Part shown: positions 1 to 8,734 of the stretch, one piece after another
Numbering within the stretch: position 1 is the stretch's first letter
How the letters are laid out: every line of letters starts with the position of its first letter
Assembly (NCBI RefSeq): GCF_030410515.1
Contig: NZ_JAUHHD010000004.1
Location: 62,001 to 126,000, forward strand
Length of the DNA: 64,000 bases
Direction: 5' to 3'
Source: Arthrobacter sp. YD4
Lineage (GTDB): Bacteria > Actinomycetota > Actinomycetes > Actinomycetales > Micrococcaceae
Position numbers and translations under genes: made by a program
The notes under the pieces: generated by a model
What the model was told of the DNA's origin: nothing
Database searches by the model: none
Seen by the model: only the letters and a program-made list of their open reading frames with translations

Positions 1-1098
1 GCCGAAGTCCAGCACCGCGGGCACACCCAGCGCCTCGTGCAGGAACGCCTCGTGGCTGTCCGGCCGGGCGACCGGGACTTCCAGGATCCGTTCCGGGGTC
101 CCCCAGGCCCCGGCGGCCAGCACGGTGCCGCGGTGGCCGGCGAAGCCCACTAGCGCCACCCCGTCGGCGGCGTGCCGCTCCCGCAGCAGTTGCCCCACAT
201 TGACCAGCCCGTCCACCGCCATGTCCGTGGCCCGCGCGTCGCCCACGTGCGTGTTGTGGGCCCAGACGATGCCGCGGGACTCTGGCCCCAGGTGGTGGCT
301 CAGCCGGTCGATGCTGTCCGCCATGTGATGGTCCCGGACATTCCAGGACTGCCGGTCGCCGCGGACCATGATCCGGTAGTAGTGCTCGGCGTTGGCGGCG
401 ACCTCCGCGTTCTGGACGGCGTCGAACGCGTCGTCGTCCTCGTGCTCCGCGGCGTCGAAGGCCCGGGCGCGGATCTCCCGGAGAAGTGCGACAACGTCGG
501 CCTCGCAGGACTGCGGGACCAGGCGTGTGCTCCACGCGAACTGGTGCGGGTCCTCGTGGTGGGGCAGGAAGCACTGCCAGGCGCGCATCGCCGCGGGGAC
601 GGCGTCGGGCTGGTGGGCCTGGAGCCAGGCGATGATCTCCCGCAGCGAGTCCCAGAGCGAGTACACGTCCAAGCCGTAGAAGCCCACGCGCCGGGACAAC
701 GGCCGGTGCAGGTTCCAGGTCCGCAGCCAGTCCAGGAACGCCGCCACCTCCTCGTTCGCCCACATCCAGGTGGGCCAGCGCTGGAACCCCGCCAGCAGCG
801 AATGCACGCCCTGTTCCGCCCCCGTGATGCCGCGCACCCACTGGTTGATCCGCCAACAGTCCGGCCAGTCCCCCTCCACCCCGATCCAGGTGTAGCCCTG
901 CTCCTCGATCAGCCGGCGGCTCAACGTGGCCCGCCAGGTGTAGAAGTCGTGGGTGCCGTGGGAGGCCTCCCCGATGGCGGTGAACCGGCAGTCCGCCGCG
1001 CGCCGGACGACGGCGTCGAGGTCCCGGTCGCTGCGCAAGGGCCGGGCCAGGGCGTGGATCTCACTCAACACCGCCGAGCGGGTGACCTGCGCGATCAC
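1..1098 (-). CDS. Erythromycin esterase family protein (C-terminus cut by window edge)
   Basis: Member of the Ere/succinoglycan-biosynthesis esterase superfamily, whose studied members hydrolyse the macrolactone ester; most chromosomal homologues have no known substrate. The reading frame runs without a stop from a GTG at 1098 to the window edge (366 codons). Visible motifs are GEASHGTHDF (E44, H47) and VWAHNTHVGDAR (H281, H284), which match the EreB catalytic residues Glu43, His46, His285 and His288 in order and spacing. The GTG start overlaps the TGA of the upstream metallo-beta-lactamase gene (GTGA), so the two are probably translationally coupled. Macrolide resistance cannot be inferred from family membership. 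A role in stress or detoxification is equally possible. Confidence 0.88.
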   Translation of the reverse strand, partial: MIAQVTRSAVLSEIHALARPLRSDRDLDAVVRRAADCRFTAIGEASHGTHDFYTWRATLSRRLIEEQGYTWIGVEGDWPDCWRINQWVRGITGAEQGVHSLLAGFQRWPTWMWANEEVAAFLDWLRTWNLHRPLSRRVGFYGLDVYSLWDSLREIIAWLQAHQPDAVPAAMRAWQCFLPHHEDPHQFAWSTRLVPQSCEADVVALLREIRARAFDAAEHEDDDAFDAVQNAEVAANAEHYYRIMVRGDRQSWNVRDHHMADSIDRLSHHLGPESRGIVWAHNTHVGDARATDMAVDGLVNVGQLLRERHAADGVALVGFAGHRGTVLAAGAWGTPERILEVPVARPDSHEAFLHEALGVPAVLDFG

Positions 1099-2477
1099 CG
1101 CGGGTTCCCCAGGTCGACGCGTTCCAGGTACTCCGGAACCCGGGCGCGCCAGCCCAGCTCCCGTTTGATCCGCAGCCGCAGGGCGTCTGCGGCGTCCGGC
1201 TCGCCGTGGGTGACGTAGGCGATGCGCGGGGCCCGCGGCGCGGCCTTCATCCAGGCGATCAGCCCGTCGGTGTCCGCGTGGGCGGAGAGGTTCTCCATCT
1301 GGATGACCTCGGCCCGGATGGTCAGGTCCTCGCCGTAGACCCGCACGTTGCGCTCGCCGGCGGCGAGCGCCGCTCCCCGGGTCCCGCCGGCCTGGTAGCC
1401 GCTGAGGACGACGGCGTTCTTCGGGTCCGTCCCGTACGCCGCGAGGTGGTGCAGCACCCGGCCGCCGGTGAGCATGCCGCTGGCGGAGATGATGATCATC
1501 GGTCCGCCGCGCAGGTTCAGCAGCTTTGAGTCGTCCACGCTGCGGGTGAAGGTGGCCACGGTGTACATGCCCCGGTACTCCTCGGGCCGGAGCCGGTGTT
1601 CCTCCGGGTGGCGCTGGTACATGTCCGAGGCGTCGATGGCCATGGGGCTGTTGAGGTAGATGGGGATGTCCGGGATGGCGTTTTTCCGCCGCAGCCTGGA
1701 GAGGTAGAGCATCAGGGTTTCGGCGCGGCCGACGGCGAACGCGGCGAACAGGACCACGCCCCCGCGTTTGGCCACCCGCCGGACGATCTCCCCCAGCTGC
1801 TCTTCCGGGTCCGCCTCCGCGTGTTTCCGGTTCCCGTAGGTGGATTCGGTGACCAGGACGTCCACCTCTCCCAGCGGCCGGGGCGGATACATGAACGGAT
1901 CATCGCTCCGGCCCAGGTCCCCGGTGAAATGGAGCGACTGCGAGCCGAACCGGACGTGCACCTGGGCGGCGCCGAGGATGTGGCCCGCCGGCACGAACGT
2001 CAGCTCCATGCCGCCGCCGAGGTCCAGCGGGTCATCGAACTCCCTGACCTTGAAGCTGTTCAGCGACCTGACCGCGTCTGCCGCCGTATAAAGCGGGAGG
2101 GCCGGCGAGTGGCTGGCCGACCCCCGGTGGGTCGCGTACTTGGCCTCCTCCTCCTGGAGGTAGCCGCTGTCGGGCAGGATCAGCTTGCACAGTTCGGTGG
2201 TGCCGTCCGTGGCGTAGACGGGCCCCTTGAAGCCGTCCCGGACCAGGGCCGGGACGTAGCCCGTGTGGTCCAGGTGGGCGTGGGTGAGGACGACCGCGTC
2301 GATGGAGTGCGGCGGGACGGGAAACGGGGTCCGGTTGCGTTCCCTGCTCCGCTTGTAGCCCTGGAACAGCCCGCAGTCCACCAGGACGCGGCGGCCGCCG
2401 GATTCGAGCAGGTACCGGGAACCGGTCACGGTGTCTGTCGCACCGAGGAACCGCAGGGAAGGCCGGTCGTGTGTCAT
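1095..2477 (-). CDS. Beta-CASP metallo-beta-lactamase-fold RNase-like protein
   Basis: Predicted zinc-dependent nuclease of the RNA-specificity (CPSF/YSH1-like) metallo-beta-lactamase group. The frame shows the zinc motif THAHLDHTG near residue 60, then GDLGRS and VTESTYGNR, the beta-CASP landmarks SASGMLTGGR and SGYQAGGTRG, and a C-terminal LSAHADTDG histidine motif with VTHGEPDAA. About 460 residues is normal for the family. I chose the ATG at 2477 because homology begins right after it; an in-frame GTG at 2510 with an upstream GGAAG is a real alternative. The gene is divergent from the acyl-CoA ligase gene across about 270 bp and is coupled to the erythromycin-esterase-like gene. Cytoplasmic RNA processing is the family role; no specific target is suggested. 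Confidence 0.88.
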   Translation of the reverse strand: MTHDRPSLRFLGATDTVTGSRYLLESGGRRVLVDCGLFQGYKRSRERNRTPFPVPPHSIDAVVLTHAHLDHTGYVPALVRDGFKGPVYATDGTTELCKLILPDSGYLQEEEAKYATHRGSASHSPALPLYTAADAVRSLNSFKVREFDDPLDLGGGMELTFVPAGHILGAAQVHVRFGSQSLHFTGDLGRSDDPFMYPPRPLGEVDVLVTESTYGNRKHAEADPEEQLGEIVRRVAKRGGVVLFAAFAVGRAETLMLYLSRLRRKNAIPDIPIYLNSPMAIDASDMYQRHPEEHRLRPEEYRGMYTVATFTRSVDDSKLLNLRGGPMIIISASGMLTGGRVLHHLAAYGTDPKNAVVLSGYQAGGTRGAALAAGERNVRVYGEDLTIRAEVIQMENLSAHADTDGLIAWMKAAPRAPRIAYVTHGEPDAADALRLRIKRELGWRARVPEYLERVDLGNPR

Positions 2478-2750
2478 GGTGCGTTCCGTTCCCGAGTCCG
2501 TCACCCTCACCTTCCGCGCAATCGCTCACGCTCCCTAGGGCCGAAAGTCACGGCGCCGCGGCGCCCCTCGCCACCGTGCGGACAGCCCGCCGTGACCGCC
2601 CACTGGGAGCGCCCATCGGGCACGGCTGTCTCCGGGACCCGGTACCGGGCAGTAGGCTTTTTCGGGGCGGCCGACTTGTCCCGCAGCCTCCGCGAACCAC
2701 TGCCCCGACCCGTCAGCGGCCGGACCCCCTCCCCACGGCAAGGACCAGGC

Positions 2751-4514
2751 ATGAAGCAGAAGAATCTCCCGGAACCACAGGTGCCGGGCCTCCCGTGGGC
2801 GGACCGCCCCTGGACCGCCCACTACAGCGACGGCGTTCCGGCCGACCTGGTGCTGCCCACCGGGTCGCTGGTGGACATGGTGGAGGCGTCCGTTCGGCGC
2901 TACGGCAGCCGGACGGCGCTGGAGTTCTTCGGGGCGCGGACCAGCTACCGGGAGCTCGGCGCGCAGATCAACCGTGTGGCCGCCGGGTTGCAGAAGCTGG
3001 GGGTGGCCGCCGGGGACCGGGTGGCCCTGGTCCTGCCCAACTGCCCGCAGCACGTCGTTGCTTTCTACGCGGTGCTGCGCCTGGGCGCCGTCGTCGTCGA
3101 ACACAACCCCCTGTACACGGACCGCGAGCTGCGCCATCAGTTCGAGGACCACGGCGCCACCGTCGCGATCGTCTGGGACAAGGCCGTGGACCGGGTGCTG
3201 CGGCTGCCGGCGGACATCGGCGTCCGCACCGTGGTGTCGGTCGAGCTGATCCCGGCCATGCCGCTGGGCAAACGGCTGGCGCTGCGGCTTCCACTGCCCT
3301 CCGCACGGAAGGCACGCGCCGCCCTGGCCGCCGGGAAGCCCGCGCGCGGAACCCGGGCCGCCGTCGTTCAACGGCAGGTGCTGCCATGGCGCCGGCTGCT
3401 GGACGCCGGGCGGCTCAAGCGGCGCCACCAGCGGCCCGCGCCCGGGGACCTGGCGGTCCTGCAATACACCAGCGGCACTACCGGCGCACCGAAGGGTGCC
3501 ATGCTCACGCACGCGAACCTGCAGGCCAACGCCGCGCAGGGCCGCGCCTGGGTACCCGGCCTCCAGGACGGCAAGGAAACCGTCTACGCCGTCCTGCCGA
3601 TGTTCCATGCCTACGGGCTCACGCTCTGCATGACCTTTTCGCTGAGCATCGGGGCGCGGCTGGTGCTCTTCCCGAAGTTCGACGCCGGCCTGGTCCTGAA
3701 GGCGCACCGGCGCTCGCCGGCGACGTTCCTGCCCGCCGTCCCGCCGATCTATGACCGGCTCGCCGCGGAGGCCGAGCGCCGGGGCGTGAGTCTGCGCGGC
3801 ATCCGGTACTCCATCTCCGGGGCCATGAACCTCCCGGTGGCCACGGTGGAGACCTGGGAAAAGGCCACCGGCGGGTACCTGATCGAAGGCTACGGCCTGA
3901 CCGAGACCTCGCCGATCTCCGTGGGCAACCCCTTCGGCCCGAGCCGCAAACCCGGCACCGTGGGGGTCCCCTTCCCGCTCACCGACGTCCGCGTGGTCGA
4001 TCCCCGGAACGTCCTCGTCAACCGGGCGCCCGGCGACCAAGGCGAACTGCTGATCCGCGGCCCGCAGGTCTTCGCCGGCTACTGGAACCGCCCGCAGGAC
4101 ACCGAGGAGGCCCTGCTGGAGGGCGGCTGGTTCCGGACCGGTGACATCGTCTCCGTCGACAAGGACCACTTCGTGACCATCAGGGACCGGATCAAGGAGC
4201 TGATTATCACCGGCGGCTTCAACGTCTCGCCCACCGAGGTCGAGGACGTCCTGGCCAGGTTCCCCGGCGTCGCGGAGGTCTCCGTGGTGGGCGTCCCCCG
4301 GCCCGGCGGCGGCGAGGACGTGGTGGCCGCCGTCGTGCCCGACGCCGGCGGCACCGTGGACCCCGGAGCCCTGCGGGACTTCGCGCGGGAACACCTGGCC
4401 GCGTACAAGGTGCCGCGGCAGGTGGTGGTCATGGAGCGGCTCCCGCGCTCGCTGATCGGCAAGGTCCTGCGCCGGGAGATCCAGGCAACGCTCGCCGAAC
4501 GCGCGGCCGAATAG
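2751..4514 (+). CDS. Long-chain fatty-acid--CoA ligase (AMP-binding)
   Basis: Adenylate-forming enzyme that activates a carboxylic acid with ATP and CoA. The 587-residue frame carries the P-loop-like motif YTSGTTGAPKGAM, the GYGLTETSP motif, GWFRTGDI and the hinge/C-terminal GGFNVSPTEVEDVL, followed by the catalytic lysine in LIGKVLRREI. Length and motif order fit long-chain acyl-CoA synthetases (FadD type). Upstream in-frame sequence reads back to 1596 but lies over the opposite-strand metallo-beta-lactamase gene, so the ATG at 2751 is the credible start. It appears monocistronic. Chain-length preference cannot be read from sequence alone. Confidence 0.9.
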   Translation: MKQKNLPEPQVPGLPWADRPWTAHYSDGVPADLVLPTGSLVDMVEASVRRYGSRTALEFFGARTSYRELGAQINRVAAGLQKLGVAAGDRVALVLPNCPQHVVAFYAVLRLGAVVVEHNPLYTDRELRHQFEDHGATVAIVWDKAVDRVLRLPADIGVRTVVSVELIPAMPLGKRLALRLPLPSARKARAALAAGKPARGTRAAVVQRQVLPWRRLLDAGRLKRRHQRPAPGDLAVLQYTSGTTGAPKGAMLTHANLQANAAQGRAWVPGLQDGKETVYAVLPMFHAYGLTLCMTFSLSIGARLVLFPKFDAGLVLKAHRRSPATFLPAVPPIYDRLAAEAERRGVSLRGIRYSISGAMNLPVATVETWEKATGGYLIEGYGLTETSPISVGNPFGPSRKPGTVGVPFPLTDVRVVDPRNVLVNRAPGDQGELLIRGPQVFAGYWNRPQDTEEALLEGGWFRTGDIVSVDKDHFVTIRDRIKELIITGGFNVSPTEVEDVLARFPGVAEVSVVGVPRPGGGEDVVAAVVPDAGGTVDPGALRDFAREHLAAYKVPRQVVVMERLPRSLIGKVLRREIQATLAERAAE

Positions 4515-4644
4515 GCCGCCCCCGCCGATTCCCCGCGGCGCTCCGGTCCGGCTGGGAGTCGTGTCTCACGTAGGCGGGTAGGGTGCGTAGAGGAGTTGTG
4601 CCCGCCGCCGGGCTAACGGCGGCGTCTGCAGAAGGGAAGTTGTC

Positions 4645-7002
4645 GTGGCTCGCAAGACACCTGAGGTACAGGAACCGAACGAAAAGGACCTGGAGGTCGG
4701 CGACCGGCCCAAGCACTGGGCGGCCGGAGTTCCCGGCGTCTACCACTCCATGGAGCCGGCGATCAAGCAGATGGGTCCCAACCGGACCCGCAAAACGGTC
4801 CTCAAGATGAACCAGAAGGACGGCTTCGACTGCCCCAGTTGCGCCTGGCCGGACCCGCACCACCGCAAGGCGTTCGAGTTCTGCGAGAACGGCGCCAAGG
4901 CCGTCACCTGGGAGGCGACGCCGCTGGTGATTCCGTCGTCGTTCTGGTCCGAGCACTCGGTCAGCGAACTGCGCGACCGGTCCGACTACTGGCTCGGCAT
5001 GCAGGGCCGCCTCACCGAACCGGTGTTCAAGGCCGCCGGCGAAGACCACTACAGCCCCGTCTCCTGGGATGAGGCAATCCGGATCGTCACGGACAAGCTC
5101 CACGGCCTGGGTTCCCCGGACGAGGCGTCCTTCTACACCAGCGGTCGCACCTCCAACGAGGCGGCCTTCCTCTACCAGCTGCTGGTGCGCGGCTACGGCA
5201 CCAACAACCTGCCGGACTGCTCCAACATGTGCCACGAGTCCTCCGGCTGGGCGATGGGCCAGACCATAGGCATCGGCAAGGCGACCGTGAACTTCGACGA
5301 CTACGCCGACGCCGACCTGATCATCATCATGGGCCAGAACCCGGGTACCAACCACCCGCGCATGCTGACCGAGCTGGAGAACTGCAAGCACAACGGCGGC
5401 GAGATCGTGGCCGTGAACCCGCTCCCCGAGGCCGGGCTGCACCGCTACAAGAACCCGCAGAAAGTCCGCGGCGTGATCGGCCACGGGACCTCCATCGCGG
5501 ACCAGTTCATGCACATCCGGATCGGCGGGGACATGGCCCTGCTGCAGGCCGTCTCCAAGCGCGTCCTCGACGCTGAGACCCGCAACCCCGGGACGGTCCT
5601 GGACCACGCGTTCCTGGCCGAGCACTGCGAGGGTCTGGACGAACTGAAGGAACACCTCGCGCAGCTGGACGAGCGGGAGGTCCTGGAGGCCACCGGGCTG
5701 CGTTCCGAGGAGATCGACGAGCTGGCCGCCCGGTACCTGAAGGCGGACAAGGTCATCATCACCTGGGCCATGGGCGTCACGCAGCAGAAGAAGGGCGTGG
5801 CCACCATCAAGGAGATCATCAACCTCCTGCTGCTGCGCGGCAACATGGGCAAGCCCGGGGCCGGCGCCTCGCCAATCCGCGGCCATAGCAACGTCCAGGG
5901 TGACCGGACCATGGGCATCTGGGAGCAGATGCCGCAGTCCTTCATGGAGGCCCTCGGCAAGGAATTCGACTTCGAGCCGCCGCGCGAACACGGCGTGGAC
6001 GCCGTCGAAACCATCAACAAGATGCGCGAAGGCGGGATCAAGTTCTTCATGGCGATGGGCGGTAACTTCGTGGCCGCCGTCTCGGACACCAACGCCGCGG
6101 AGGCCGCCATGGCCGGCACGGAGATGACCGTGCAGGTCTCCACCAAACTCAACCGCTCGCACGTGGTGACCGGCGCCGAGGCGCTGATCCTGCCCACGAT
6201 GGGCCGGACCGAGATCGACATCCAGGAATCCGGCGAGCAGTTCGTTTCCGTGGAGGACACCGTCTGCGCCGTGCACCCCTCGTGGGGCAGCGTGGAACCG
6301 GTCTCCCACCACCTGCTCTCCGAACCCGCGATCCTCAGCCGCCTGGGCAAGGCCCTGGTGGGCGACAGGATCGCGGCGGACTGGGACGGCTTCGAGAAGA
6401 ACTACGACCTGATCCGGGACCACATCTCCCGGGTGGTGGGCGGCTGCCAAGACTACAACGAGCGGATCCGCCAGGAAGGCGGCTTCATCCTCGAGAACGG
6501 TCCCCGCGATTCGCGCACCTTCGCCACGCCCACGGGCAAGGCCGTACTGACGGTGAACTACCTCGAACACGTCGAACGCCCCGAGGGCACGCTGATCCTG
6601 CAGACCATGCGCTCCCACGACCAGTTCAACACCACCATCTACGGGCACAACGACCGGTACCGCGGCATCAAGAAGGGCCGCCACGTGGTGTTCGTCAACC
6701 CGGACGACATCGCCGAGCTGGGGCTCGCGGACGGTCTGTACGTGGACATTCACGGCGTGCACGACGACGGCGAGGAGCGCGTGCTGCGCAAGTTCCGCGT
6801 GGTCTCGTACCCGACGTCGCGCGGCTGCGCCGCAGCGTACTACCCGGAGGCCAACGTCCTGGTGCCGCTGAACCACACCGCGGAGGGCAGCAACACGCCC
6901 ATCTCGAAGGCCGTCATCGTGCGGCTCGAAGCCAGCGCGGACCAGCAGCCGGACGGCCCGGGACGCCTGCACGCCGCCCCCGGCGCGACGGTGTCCGCCT
7001 AA
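4645..7002 (+). CDS. FdhF/YdeP-family molybdopterin oxidoreductase
   Basis: A 785-residue molybdopterin-dependent oxidoreductase of the YdeP branch of formate-dehydrogenase-like proteins. The N-terminus has an iron-sulfur-like cysteine cluster in DCPSCAWPDP (C63, C66) with C80 in FCENG; a fourth cysteine at canonical spacing is not obvious. The body shows FYTSGRTSNEAAFL, PDCSNMCHESSG, IIIMGQNPGTNHPRM, and PIRGHSNVQGDRTMG, then a C-terminal molydopterin-dinucleotide domain (ILQTMRSHDQFNT, GHNDRYRGIKKGR). Start is GTG 4645 preceded by GAAGGGAAG. An 8-bp hairpin (4603-4624) lies in the leader. Physiological substrate is unknown for this branch; E. coli YdeP is linked to acid resistance. A strong terminator follows the gene. 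Confidence 0.9.
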   Translation: MARKTPEVQEPNEKDLEVGDRPKHWAAGVPGVYHSMEPAIKQMGPNRTRKTVLKMNQKDGFDCPSCAWPDPHHRKAFEFCENGAKAVTWEATPLVIPSSFWSEHSVSELRDRSDYWLGMQGRLTEPVFKAAGEDHYSPVSWDEAIRIVTDKLHGLGSPDEASFYTSGRTSNEAAFLYQLLVRGYGTNNLPDCSNMCHESSGWAMGQTIGIGKATVNFDDYADADLIIIMGQNPGTNHPRMLTELENCKHNGGEIVAVNPLPEAGLHRYKNPQKVRGVIGHGTSIADQFMHIRIGGDMALLQAVSKRVLDAETRNPGTVLDHAFLAEHCEGLDELKEHLAQLDEREVLEATGLRSEEIDELAARYLKADKVIITWAMGVTQQKKGVATIKEIINLLLLRGNMGKPGAGASPIRGHSNVQGDRTMGIWEQMPQSFMEALGKEFDFEPPREHGVDAVETINKMREGGIKFFMAMGGNFVAAVSDTNAAEAAMAGTEMTVQVSTKLNRSHVVTGAEALILPTMGRTEIDIQESGEQFVSVEDTVCAVHPSWGSVEPVSHHLLSEPAILSRLGKALVGDRIAADWDGFEKNYDLIRDHISRVVGGCQDYNERIRQEGGFILENGPRDSRTFATPTGKAVLTVNYLEHVERPEGTLILQTMRSHDQFNTTIYGHNDRYRGIKKGRHVVFVNPDDIAELGLADGLYVDIHGVHDDGEERVLRKFRVVSYPTSRGCAAAYYPEANVLVPLNHTAEGSNTPISKAVIVRLEASADQQPDGPGRLHAAPGATVSA

Positions 7003-7016
7003 CATCTCTCCGGAAA

Positions 7017-7058
7017 AGCCGGCAGGCCGCGTCCCCTCGGGGATGCGGCCTGCCGGCT
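7017..7058. terminator. Strong bidirectional hairpin terminator
   Basis: A 20-bp stem (7017-7036 with 7039-7058) with a single G-T wobble and a minimal loop lies between the convergent YdeP-like and DUF6457-like genes. There is no long T run, but the next bases include TTTT about 12 positions downstream. The position, 15 bp after one stop and 24 bp before the other, fits a shared terminator. Confidence 0.85.
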
Positions 7059-7081
7059 GTTGCCTGTGCGTTTTGTGCGGG

Positions 7082-7399
7082 CTACTGGGCCCGTTTGGTC
7101 CAGCCCTTCTCGTCCGGGCCGCCCTCTTCGCCGTGCTCGCACAGCTCGATCACCTTGTCCGCGGCGGCCGTGACGGCCTCGTCGACGCTCTTGCGCCCGT
7201 GGGTGGACGCCGTTCCGGCGGCGAAGCCAACGATGAAGGCGCTGACGGCGTCGGCGTGCGGACCCACGGCCTTGACCGATTCGTCGGCGAGCTGCACGAG
7301 CTTCTCGTGGTCCACCTCCAGGTCTAGGATCTGCAGGGCCTGGATCAGGCGCGCGCTCCAGTGCCGCAGTGAGCTGTCTTCATCCCGGGGCAAAGTCAT
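7082..7399 (-). CDS. DUF6457-like small protein
   Basis: A 105-residue acidic, mostly helical soluble protein. It resembles the DUF6457 domain found in actinobacteria, sometimes linked to MobA-type molybdenum-cofactor proteins; I recall that association and could not check it. The conserved-looking core is a LRHWSARLIQALQIL helix, followed by SVKAVGPHADAVSAFIVGF and AAGTASTHGR. The start ATG 7399 has a good AGAGGAG ribosome site 6 bp upstream. It converges on the molybdopterin oxidoreductase gene, which fits an accessory role in cofactor handling but does not prove it. Confidence 0.7.
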   Translation of the reverse strand: MTLPRDEDSSLRHWSARLIQALQILDLEVDHEKLVQLADESVKAVGPHADAVSAFIVGFAAGTASTHGRKSVDEAVTAAADKVIELCEHGEEGGPDEKGWTKRAQ

Positions 7400-7547
7400 G
7401 TACTACTCCTCTTCGTCGGTGCTGCATCGGTGCGTCCGTCGCGCGGTGTCCCTCAAGGGGTAGCACCGATCCGGGCGCAAATGAAACGCGACACAGCCCC
7501 CGGGCCGGAATGGATGTGCCCCGCGCCGCCGGGCGTAAGCTCATGCC

Positions 7548-8168
7548 ATGGCGAGATTCTTCGATGTCCACCCCGACAACCCGCAGCCGCGTTCCATCAC
7601 CCAGGTGGTGGAGCTGCTCAAGTCCGGGGGCCTGATCGCCTACCCGACGGACTCCTGCTACGCCCTCGGCGCGCAGCTGGGCAACCGGGAGGCGCTGGAC
7701 CGGATCCGGGCCATCCGGCACCTGAACGACAAGCACCACTTCACCCTGGTCTGCAAGGACTTCGCGCAGCTGGGACAGTTCGTCCAGATCGACAACGACG
7801 TCTTCCGGAGCATCAAGGCGGTGACCCCCGGCAGCTACACCTTCATCCTGCCGGCCACCAAGGAGGTCCCGAAGCGGCTGCTGCACCCGAAGAAGAAGAC
7901 CGTGGGGGTGCGCATTCCGGCCCACACCGTGGTTCAGGCCATCCTGGCGGAACTGGGCGAACCGCTGCTCTCCAGCACGCTGCTGCTGCCGGACGAGGAG
8001 GAGCCGCTGACGCAGGGCTGGGAGATCAAGGAGCGGCTCGACCACGTGGTCGACGCCGTCATCGACTCCGGCGAGTGCGGCGCGGAGCCCACCACCGTGA
8101 TCGACTTCTCCGGCGGCGCCGCCGAGGTGGTCCGCCGCGGCATGGGTGACCCTTCCCGCTTCGAGTAG
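7548..8168 (+). CDS. YciO-type Sua5/YrdC-domain protein (L-threonylcarbamoyladenylate synthase family)
   Basis: A single YrdC domain of 206 residues. Motifs SGGLIAYPTDSCYALG, RAIRHLNDKHHFTLVCKD and TPGSYTFILPATKEVP match the YciO subgroup, and GVRIPAHTV with SSTLLLP forms the second half of the nucleotide pocket. YrdC/Sua5 proteins make threonylcarbamoyl-AMP for tRNA t6A. YciO proteins share the fold, but their role is less settled and the KxR-SxN signature is modified. The gene is monocistronic, starting at ATG 7548 with a weak ribosome site. A second, canonical tsaC elsewhere in the genome would be expected. Confidence 0.85.
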   Translation: MARFFDVHPDNPQPRSITQVVELLKSGGLIAYPTDSCYALGAQLGNREALDRIRAIRHLNDKHHFTLVCKDFAQLGQFVQIDNDVFRSIKAVTPGSYTFILPATKEVPKRLLHPKKKTVGVRIPAHTVVQAILAELGEPLLSSTLLLPDEEEPLTQGWEIKERLDHVVDAVIDSGECGAEPTTVIDFSGGAAEVVRRGMGDPSRFE

Positions 8169-8215
8169 CCGCACGGGTCCACAGGGTTACACCCCGGCCC
8201 GGCTAGGATCGGGGC

Positions 8216-8734
8216 ATGGCCCGGCTTACCGCACCCGACACCACGTATCACGCCTCCTGGCTGGAGGCCTTTGCCGAGTTCGACGGCGCGCACCAGGATG
8301 GCGGCGGGATAGAGCATCGGCCCGACGCGGACCTTACGGGTTCCGCGGCGTTCGCCGACTTTGTGGAGGCTCTGCGCCGGGACGCTCGACCGGAGACTCC
8401 GCGGAAGCCCGGCTACGTGCCCTGTACGTATCTCTGGATTGTCGAGGGCGGCGAATTCGTCGGTTCACTCGCGGTCCGCCACCACTTGAACGAATTCCTC
8501 CTCAACGAGGTGGGGCACATCGGCTACAGCGTACGCCCGTCGGCGCGGCGGCGCGGTCACGCCGCGGGCGCCCTGGCGGAGGCGCTGCCGATCGCCCGCG
8601 GTCTGGGAATCGAGCGGGCACTCCTGACCTGCGACGAAGACAACGCAGGCTCCCGCGCCACGATCGAAAAGAACGGCGGCGCCTACGAGGACACCCGGAA
8701 CGGCAAGCGCCGCTACTGGATCGAGACGGCCTAG
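8216..8734 (+). CDS. GNAT family N-acetyltransferase
   Basis: A 172-residue acetyltransferase of the RimJ/RimL-like type. The acetyl-CoA pyrophosphate loop is in VRPSARRRGHAAGAL (R/Q-x-x-G-x-A form), preceded by the motif A strand GHIGYSV and followed by a CDEDNAGSRATIEKNGG helix. Substrate is unknown. It starts 47 bp after the YciO-like gene and may be co-transcribed with it. Its TAG overlaps the stop of the opposite-strand propeller gene (shared CTAG at 8731-8734), so the pair converges with no room for a terminator. Confidence 0.85.
   Translation: MARLTAPDTTYHASWLEAFAEFDGAHQDGGGIEHRPDADLTGSAAFADFVEALRRDARPETPRKPGYVPCTYLWIVEGGEFVGSLAVRHHLNEFLLNEVGHIGYSVRPSARRRGHAAGALAEALPIARGLGIERALLTCDEDNAGSRATIEKNGGAYEDTRNGKRRYWIETA

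Noticed and set aside
1596..2750. N-terminal extension of the acyl-CoA ligase frame
   Set aside because: Runs antisense through the metallo-beta-lactamase gene; homology begins only at 2751.
4429..7005. 858-codon reverse open frame opposite the YdeP-like gene
   Set aside because: It covers a gene with clear family motifs on the other strand; long antisense frames are expected in DNA of this GC content.
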